64,000 nucleotides of DNA from Roseovarius atlanticus (lineage in GTDB: Bacteria > Pseudomonadota > Alphaproteobacteria > Rhodobacterales > Rhodobacteraceae), in assembly GCF_001441615.1 (NCBI RefSeq), contig NZ_LAXJ01000008.1, forward strand, positions 124,001-188,000, written 5' to 3'. The notes beneath the pieces were generated by a model. The model saw only the letters and a list, made by a program, of their open reading frames with translations, had not been told where the DNA came from and searched no databases. Made by a program: the position numbers and the translations under genes. This document shows, piece after piece, positions 59,364-64,000 of the stretch (position 1 is the stretch's first letter; each line of letters opens with the position of its first letter).

Positions 59364-62189
59364 TCACGCGACCATTGCAAGCGTGGCACGAGGTTCAACC
59401 AAAAGGCGCGCCTCGTGCGCTTTGAGGCAAAGGCGGGCGGTGTCGCCATAGGCCGCAAGGTCGCCGCGCAGGTGCGGGAAGACGCGGAACATGTCCTCGC
59501 GCGAGGCATCCGAGAGCGCGCCCACGCCCACATCGGCGGCATGGAAGCTTTCGGTGGCGGCACCCTCGGCATAAACGATTTCGTGCCGGTCGAGCATCAT
59601 GTGGAAATAGGTGACGAGGCGGCGTTCGGCGATGCGCACATCGCGGCCGTCGACCAGGTGCTTGGCGGCCACCAGAACCTCGCTTTCGCCGAAGAGAAGC
59701 TGGGCGCGGTAGCCGGAAAAGAGCAGGCGGTGCTGCGGCGAGACCAGCAGCGGGCGGCGTGCGCCGTCCATGACGGTGGAGTTGACGGCGATGGGGGCGA
59801 ACTTGCCGCGCCCCTCGACCGTGCGGTGGCCCATCCAGCGAATGGGCTGGGGGCCGCTGTCACGGGTTATGACGAGGTCGCCGGGTTTGAGCGTTTCGAT
59901 GGCGCGTTCGCCGTGGGGCGTCAGGATGCGGGTGCCGGGGGTGAAGCAGATGATGTTCTCGATTTCCGAGAAGGTCACCGTGGTGCCGTCGGCCAGCGTG
60001 AAGTTGCCCGAAAGCCCGCCCGCGCCGTCATCGGTGTTGGTGAAGGTGATGTCGTCGAAGGTGACATCGGGCGTGAGCTGCAGCGTGTCGCCGTTCGTCT
60101 CGTCGCCTTCGCCGCCGACGATGGTGATGGTGCTGGACCCGGCCTCGCCCAGGTCGCCCAGAACGAAGAGGTCGTCGCCGTCGCCGCCATAGGCGGTGTC
60201 GCCCTCGGCCAGGTACATCTCGTCATCGCCGAGGCCGCCGTGAAGCGTGTCTGCCCCGGTGCCGCCGGTCAGCGTGTCGTTGCCCGCCCCGCCGAAGATG
60301 GCGTCGTTGCCTGCACCGCCGCTGAGGCTGTCGTCGCCGCCGGACGCGCCTGGCGGTCCAATGACCTGGCTGCTGTCGGCAAGGTTCGCGGTGACGCCAC
60401 CGGGTGTCGTGACCTGCCCCGAGATGACTTCGGCTCCGGCGTTTTCCCAATGCCGGACTTCGATTGTGTATATGCGGCCGGCTTCCAGCTCGACTGTACC
60501 CGACCGGGTCGTCGCGCCTTGGTGGAAGTCGTTGTTCATGAAATCGGCAGTGCTGCCGCCCTGGTTGGTAAAGGTGAGGGGGTCACCGTTTTCATCGAGT
60601 AGCCGGATGGTCGAGCCGTCGTCCGAGGTTGTCGAGAAAGTGTAGGTTCCGCCTTGGGACGCCAGGAACTGTGAGGTATAGATCACGCCGAAGTCATTGG
60701 CGTCGCCGGTCGTGCCGCGGGCGTCGTTCACGAGCGCCGCCGAATTGAAGCCATTCGACTGTCCCGACCCGACAAGCGTTCCCGACTCGATGTCGAAGGC
60801 CTGGCCGTTGGTGGCCGCGAAATCGTAGTTGTAGACCTGGTAGTCCCATTGCCCCACGGTCGGTGCGTCGTCGCCGTAGATGACATCGTTCCCGTCGCCG
60901 CCCGTGACCGTGTCGGAGCCGCCCTCGGCATAGATCGTGTCATTGCCGGCGCCGCCGTCAATGCTGTCGTCGCCGGGTTCACCGTCGCCCAACTGATAGT
61001 CGGCGTCGAGTCGGTTCGCGCCGATGGTCGCGCTGTCGTTGCTGAGCGTGCCAAGGGTGATTGACTGGATCGGCTGGCTGGTGAGGATCGCGTTGTCGGC
61101 GTTGTTGGTCAGCTCGGGCAGCATGAAGGTTTCGCCGGTCGTGGTCTGGATGACCACGGCGGTGAAGGGCTGCGAGGTGCCGTCGGTGAACGTGACGGTC
61201 GCGTTGTAGACGAGGCCGGAATCGATCTGGTAGGTGACGCCGTCGATGACGATGTTCTCGGGCGTCTGGCCGTTGTCGTCGGATTGCAGCGTGCCGTCGC
61301 CGTTGCTGTCGAAAGTCTGGGCCGACAGAAGCTGTTGATAGAGCGGGTCGTCGCTGCTGCCATAAGTGGCGCTGAGCGCGGCCGCGTTCTCGCTGGCGGT
61401 GTTGGTTTCGGTCGGGTCCACGTCTGCGGCACTGCCCAGGCGGAACACGCTGAAGGTGCTGCCCACGATGTTGGTGCCGCCCGAGCTGCTGGATTCGCGG
61501 GGGTCGCTGTCGCCATAGATCAGGTCGGCGCCTGCGCCCCCGAGGATGGTGTCATTGCCGGAGCCGCCGTAGACGGTATCGTTGGCCAGCCCCGCCACGA
61601 CGCTGTCATTGCCCGCGCCGGCGTGGATCAGATCGGCGTTGAGGCCCGCGCCGGTGCCGTCGCCGCCATCGGCCACGTCGCCCTGCGGGTCGCCCGTGTA
61701 GCTGCCGTCGATGGTGTCGTCGCCATCGGTGCCGTCGACGATCTGGTCGGTATAGTCCAGCGCGCTGAATGCGGGGTCGCCGGCTGCGACGTTGGGGTTT
61801 GTGTCGTATTGCTGCACCTGGTAGCTGCGCCCGGCCACCAAGGGGATTTCGGACAGAGTATACAAACCGGCGGCGGCGCCGTTCTCGACATCAAACTGGA
61901 TGACCTGGAAGGTCTGGCCGGTGACGGTGTCGCGCAGGGTCCAGACCAGCTCGGCATCGACGGTGGTGTTGACGGATGTGTTGTTGCCCAGCGTGACGGT
62001 CGCGGTCGCGGTCTCGTTGCCGGCGCTGTCGTCGTCGAGGGTGAATTCCTGGATCCCCGTCTCGTTGTCGGTGATGGTGGCGCGCCCGGCGGTGGTGCCG
62101 GGGCCGTTCCAGGTGAACGTGCTGCCCGTGCCGGTGGGTATGTTGCCCGCCGGGTTGTAATTGTAGAAATTGACCGTGTAGGTGGCCAT
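59364..62189 (-). CDS. RTX exoprotein with PA14-like module and C-terminal Hint domain
   Basis: 941 aa. An N-terminal beta domain (about 1-150; MATYTVNFYNYNPAGNIPTG) precedes RTX repeats, a variable module (about 225-385) and a PA14-like domain (about 440-600; GVIYTSQFLASQGGTYTFSTTSDDGSTIRLLD). More RTX repeats follow, then a Hint domain from residue 748 (CFTPGTRILTPHGERAIETLKPGDLVITRD), about two-thirds identical to that of the neighbouring gene. Both have the same end (ATESFHA and CLK-HEA-LLVE). The 214-base gap between the genes contains no other ORF. ATG 62189 is supported by position at the family start. Confidence 0.9.
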   Translation of the reverse strand: MATYTVNFYNYNPAGNIPTGTGSTFTWNGPGTTAGRATITDNETGIQEFTLDDDSAGNETATATVTLGNNTSVNTTVDAELVWTLRDTVTGQTFQVIQFDVENGAAAGLYTLSEIPLVAGRSYQVQQYDTNPNVAAGDPAFSALDYTDQIVDGTDGDDTIDGSYTGDPQGDVADGGDGTGAGLNADLIHAGAGNDSVVAGLANDTVYGGSGNDTILGGAGADLIYGDSDPRESSSSGGTNIVGSTFSVFRLGSAADVDPTETNTASENAAALSATYGSSDDPLYQQLLSAQTFDSNGDGTLQSDDNGQTPENIVIDGVTYQIDSGLVYNATVTFTDGTSQPFTAVVIQTTTGETFMLPELTNNADNAILTSQPIQSITLGTLSNDSATIGANRLDADYQLGDGEPGDDSIDGGAGNDTIYAEGGSDTVTGGDGNDVIYGDDAPTVGQWDYQVYNYDFAATNGQAFDIESGTLVGSGQSNGFNSAALVNDARGTTGDANDFGVIYTSQFLASQGGTYTFSTTSDDGSTIRLLDENGDPLTFTNQGGSTADFMNNDFHQGATTRSGTVELEAGRIYTIEVRHWENAGAEVISGQVTTPGGVTANLADSSQVIGPPGASGGDDSLSGGAGNDAIFGGAGNDTLTGGTGADTLHGGLGDDEMYLAEGDTAYGGDGDDLFVLGDLGEAGSSTITIVGGEGDETNGDTLQLTPDVTFDDITFTNTDDGAGGLSGNFTLADGTTVTFSEIENIICFTPGTRILTPHGERAIETLKPGDLVITRDSGPQPIRWMGHRTVEGRGKFAPIAVNSTVMDGARRPLLVSPQHRLLFSGYRAQLLFGESEVLVAAKHLVDGRDVRIAERRLVTYFHMMLDRHEIVYAEGAATESFHAADVGVGALSDASREDMFRVFPHLRGDLAAYGDTARLCLKAHEARLLVEPRATLAMVA

Positions 62190-62369
62190 GGTTTTCCTGC
62201 CTTCTGTCTGTCGGTCCACGGTCTTTTGCCGAGTGACACGGCGCCTTGATGGTCTGCTCTGGCGCTGGTTGTTTCCGAAATGGATACAGAGCGTCCGTGG
62301 CCGGAAAACGGGAGGTTTCAGGCAAATTTTAGGTGAATTGGGGCTTTTTGCGGGCGTGCCGTTTGGGGT

Positions 62370-62726
62370 TCAGAGACCCAGCTCGGCCCGTTTTTTTCTG
62401 GTCAGACCGGCCACGACCGTGTCGTAGGAGGCCTTGATGTGATCGCGCAGGCTGTCGTCGGAAAGGCCCGGATCGGCGTGTACTTGCAGCCACTTCATCC
62501 CGCGCGACGCAAGATAGGGGGCGGGGCGGATGCCGGGCTGATCCGACAGCACGTCAAAGGCGATGTCGGACGCCTTGAACGTGTAGGCGTCGTGTCCGTC
62601 GTTCCAGCCGGCGATGGCAAAGACCTTGCCGCCGACCTTCCACACGTCGGCATTGCCCCATTGCACCACGTGGGTCGTGGCGGGGAGCGAGGCGCAGAAG
62701 GTCATGAACGCGTCGCGGGGCAGCAT
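62370..62726 (-). CDS. MmcQ/YjbR family protein
   Basis: 118 aa. The CyaY-like fold of MmcQ/YjbR is seen in FMTFCASLPATTHVVQWGNADVWKVGGKVFAIAG and the C-terminal DDSLRDHIKASYDTVVAGLTRKKRAELGL. These small proteins are described as DNA-binding, but no role is established. It follows the SDR stop with two bases between and on the same strand, so it is likely co-transcribed. Confidence 0.9.
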   Translation of the reverse strand: MLPRDAFMTFCASLPATTHVVQWGNADVWKVGGKVFAIAGWNDGHDAYTFKASDIAFDVLSDQPGIRPAPYLASRGMKWLQVHADPGLSDDSLRDHIKASYDTVVAGLTRKKRAELGL

Positions 62727-62728
62727 TC

Positions 62729-63490
62729 TCAGACCTGGCCGCCGGCGATCTCGATCGTTTGGCCGTTGACGCTGTCAGATCCCGGACCGCAGAGCCATGT
62801 GACGGCGGCGGCGACCTCGTCTGGGGCGATCAGGCGCTTGTGGCGGTTGGCGTCGACCATCATCGAACGAGCGGTGTCGGCATCGACCCCGGCACGCGCG
62901 GAGATCGCATCGACGTTGCGGGTGATGATGTCGGTATCCACGTAACCGGGGCAGACCGCGTTGAAGGTGAAGGGGCTGCCCATGTAATCCTCGGAAAGCG
63001 CGCGGATGAGGCCGATCAGCCCGTGCTTGGAGGCGGAATAGGCGGCGGCGCCCTTGAGGCCCCTGAGCCCCGCGATGGAGGAGATGGCCACCACGCGACC
63101 CCAGTCGGTGGTTTTCATCGAGGCCATCGCGCTGCGGATGGTCCAGAACGCACCGTCGAGGTTGGTGGCCATGGTGCGGTGCCAGAAATCGGTGTCGGTC
63201 TTCGACAGGCTGCGGCCCTCGGCGATGCCGGCATTGGGCACGCAGATCTGGATGGGACCGCGTGCGGCAACAGAGGCGGCGATGCCTTCGACCACGCTGG
63301 CCTCGTCCCGCACGTCCATCGTCTGCGGGTGCAGGCCGTGGGCGCTGGCGGCCTTTTCCAGAATTTCGGCGCGCCGGCCGGTGATGGTGACCTCGGCGCC
63401 GGCGTCTTGCAGAGCGCGGGCGATGGCGAGGCCGATGCCGGTGCCGCCGCCGGTGACCAGTGCGTGTTTTCCTGTCAGTGTCATGCGCAT
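62729..63490 (-). CDS. Short-chain dehydrogenase/reductase
   Basis: 253 aa. Cofactor motif TGGGTGIG, NAG in VPNAGIAEG, catalytic Ser in ISSIAG, Tyr-x3-Lys in YSASK and the NAVCPGYVDTDI loop are complete. The sequence resembles 3-hydroxybutyrate/3-oxoacyl dehydrogenases. Two in-frame ATGs at 63490 and 63484 are possible; the later one, two codons on, starts TLTGKHALVTGG directly. Substrate unknown. YjbR follows two bases after its stop. Confidence 0.92.
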   Translation of the reverse strand: MRMTLTGKHALVTGGGTGIGLAIARALQDAGAEVTITGRRAEILEKAASAHGLHPQTMDVRDEASVVEGIAASVAARGPIQICVPNAGIAEGRSLSKTDTDFWHRTMATNLDGAFWTIRSAMASMKTTDWGRVVAISSIAGLRGLKGAAAYSASKHGLIGLIRALSEDYMGSPFTFNAVCPGYVDTDIITRNVDAISARAGVDADTARSMMVDANRHKRLIAPDEVAAAVTWLCGPGSDSVNGQTIEIAGGQV

Positions 63491-63526
63491 GACTGTGCCG
63501 CAGGGCGGACGGCTTGCCAAGGGCGC

Positions 63527-63594
63527 GATTTCTGCGGCAGAAATCGGGATGGAAAATGCGTATTTTCCAACCCAAAATTTGCGCAAATTTTGGG
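63527..63594. repeat. Three successive palindromes upstream of SDR and methyltransferase genes
   Basis: GATTTCTGC-G-GCAGAAATC (63527-63545), GGAAAAT-GCGT-ATTTTCC (63551-63568) and CCCAAAATTTGC/GCAAATTTTGGG (63571-63594), all perfect, lie in the 125-base divergent gap. They may be terminator-like or operator elements for the two divergent genes; the class resembles the tandem palindromes elsewhere. Confidence 0.6.
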
Positions 63595-63615
63595 CCCGCC
63601 CCGAAGGAGACCGGC

Positions 63616-64000
63616 GTGTTGAAATGGATCGATATACCGCCCGTGTGGCTGGCCGGGGCGGCGGCGCTGGCCTGGGTGCAGGCGGCGCGGTACCCGGCGG
63701 GGCTGAGCTTTGGCGGGGCATGGGCGGATTTCGCGGGCGGTCTGCTGGTGGGGGCGGGGCTGGTGCTTATGGCCTTGGCGCTGATGGAGCTCAGGCGCCA
63801 CCGGACCACGCCGATTCCGCATCTGGAGGCAGAGCGTCTGGTGACCTCGGGCATCTACAAGCGCAGCCGCAACCCGATCTACCTTGGCGACGCGCTGATC
63901 CTGACGGGCCTGATCCTGCGCTGGGACGCGGTGCTGAGCCTGCCGCTGGTGCCGGTTTTCGTCTGGGTGATCGAGCGGCGGTTCATCCTGCCCGAGGAAG
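63616..64000 (+). CDS. Isoprenylcysteine carboxyl methyltransferase-like protein (partial)
   Basis: The first 128 residues are in the window and the frame continues past the right edge. Two hydrophobic helices (VWLAGAAALAWVQAA and AWADFAGGLLVGAGLVLMALALMEL) precede LVTSGIYKRSRNPIYLGDALILTGLILRW, the hallmark of the ICMT/PEMT-like methyltransferase family (RHPxYxG-type motif). It should be an inner-membrane SAM-dependent methyltransferase of unknown substrate. GTG 63616 has AAGGAGA about six bases upstream. Expect the usual E/R-rich end just beyond the window. Confidence 0.85.
   Translation, partial: MLKWIDIPPVWLAGAAALAWVQAARYPAGLSFGGAWADFAGGLLVGAGLVLMALALMELRRHRTTPIPHLEAERLVTSGIYKRSRNPIYLGDALILTGLILRWDAVLSLPLVPVFVWVIERRFILPEE

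Overview
The window is a high-GC chromosomal stretch that looks like a Rhodobacteraceae (Roseobacter-group) alphaproteobacterium. This rests on the gene complement: a trimethylamine monooxygenase, a non-pyrrolysine MttB-family protein, DUF3572, DUF983 and DUF1178 proteins, RTX proteins ending in a Hint domain, and a GTTC-N7-GTTC LexA box in front of an ImuA-like gene. The species is inferred only to this level. I saw no rRNA, tRNA, insertion sequence, prophage or CRISPR array. Codon use looks uniform, and nearly every gene sits in a short operon or a convergent or divergent pair.

Layout. 1-5614: a type I secretion operon (end of one putative secreted protein, a 641-aa putative substrate with an unusual Q-x-N/D-x-D repeat, ABC exporter, HlyD adaptor). 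5678-6298: an orphan SOS-controlled imuA. 6410-17309: aldo/keto reductase, an XRE regulator divergent from a membrane desaturase, a DMT permease, NUDIX/DUF983, an EF-hand/ECF sigma/anti-sigma/metal-sensor-like cluster, a PleD-like diguanylate cyclase with a degenerate receiver, DUF3572, a HAD phosphatase and a second DMT permease. 17398-25827: MttB-like methyltransferase, an H-NOX-like protein plus HNOBA-GGDEF cyclase, sugar epimerase, SulP transporter, flavin reductase, GNAT and EcsC. 25871-31407: ptsP, lysC and small housekeeping genes. 31606-36380: modABC, then a 54-aa ORF, hemP and an iron(III)-type permease.

36614-40885 looks like a methylamine module: tmm diverges from a signal-less AmiC-like binding protein, followed by a FadR-type GntR regulator divergent from a hotdog thioesterase. 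Related ATTGGT/ACCAAT palindromes lie in both divergent promoters. 40892-45813 is the most novel-looking part: an exported DUF4344 putative metallopeptidase with ten Pro-rich 11-residue repeats, a paralogue of its N-terminal domain, and three consecutive exported GYF_2-domain proteins, the last fused to a rhodanese-like domain. GYF-type domains are known proline-rich-peptide binders, so the neighbourhood may encode a periplasmic recognition system.

45886-64000: gatB, a DUF2235 hydrolase, an unknown 435-aa protein, a lytic transglycosylase, pepN, a class-I glutamine amidotransferase, two large RTX/Hint exoproteins that could use a type I exporter, YjbR, an SDR and the start of an isoprenylcysteine methyltransferase-like gene. 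Many gene boundaries carry perfect AT-rich palindromes, often in tandem, and at least two other dispersed structured repeat families.
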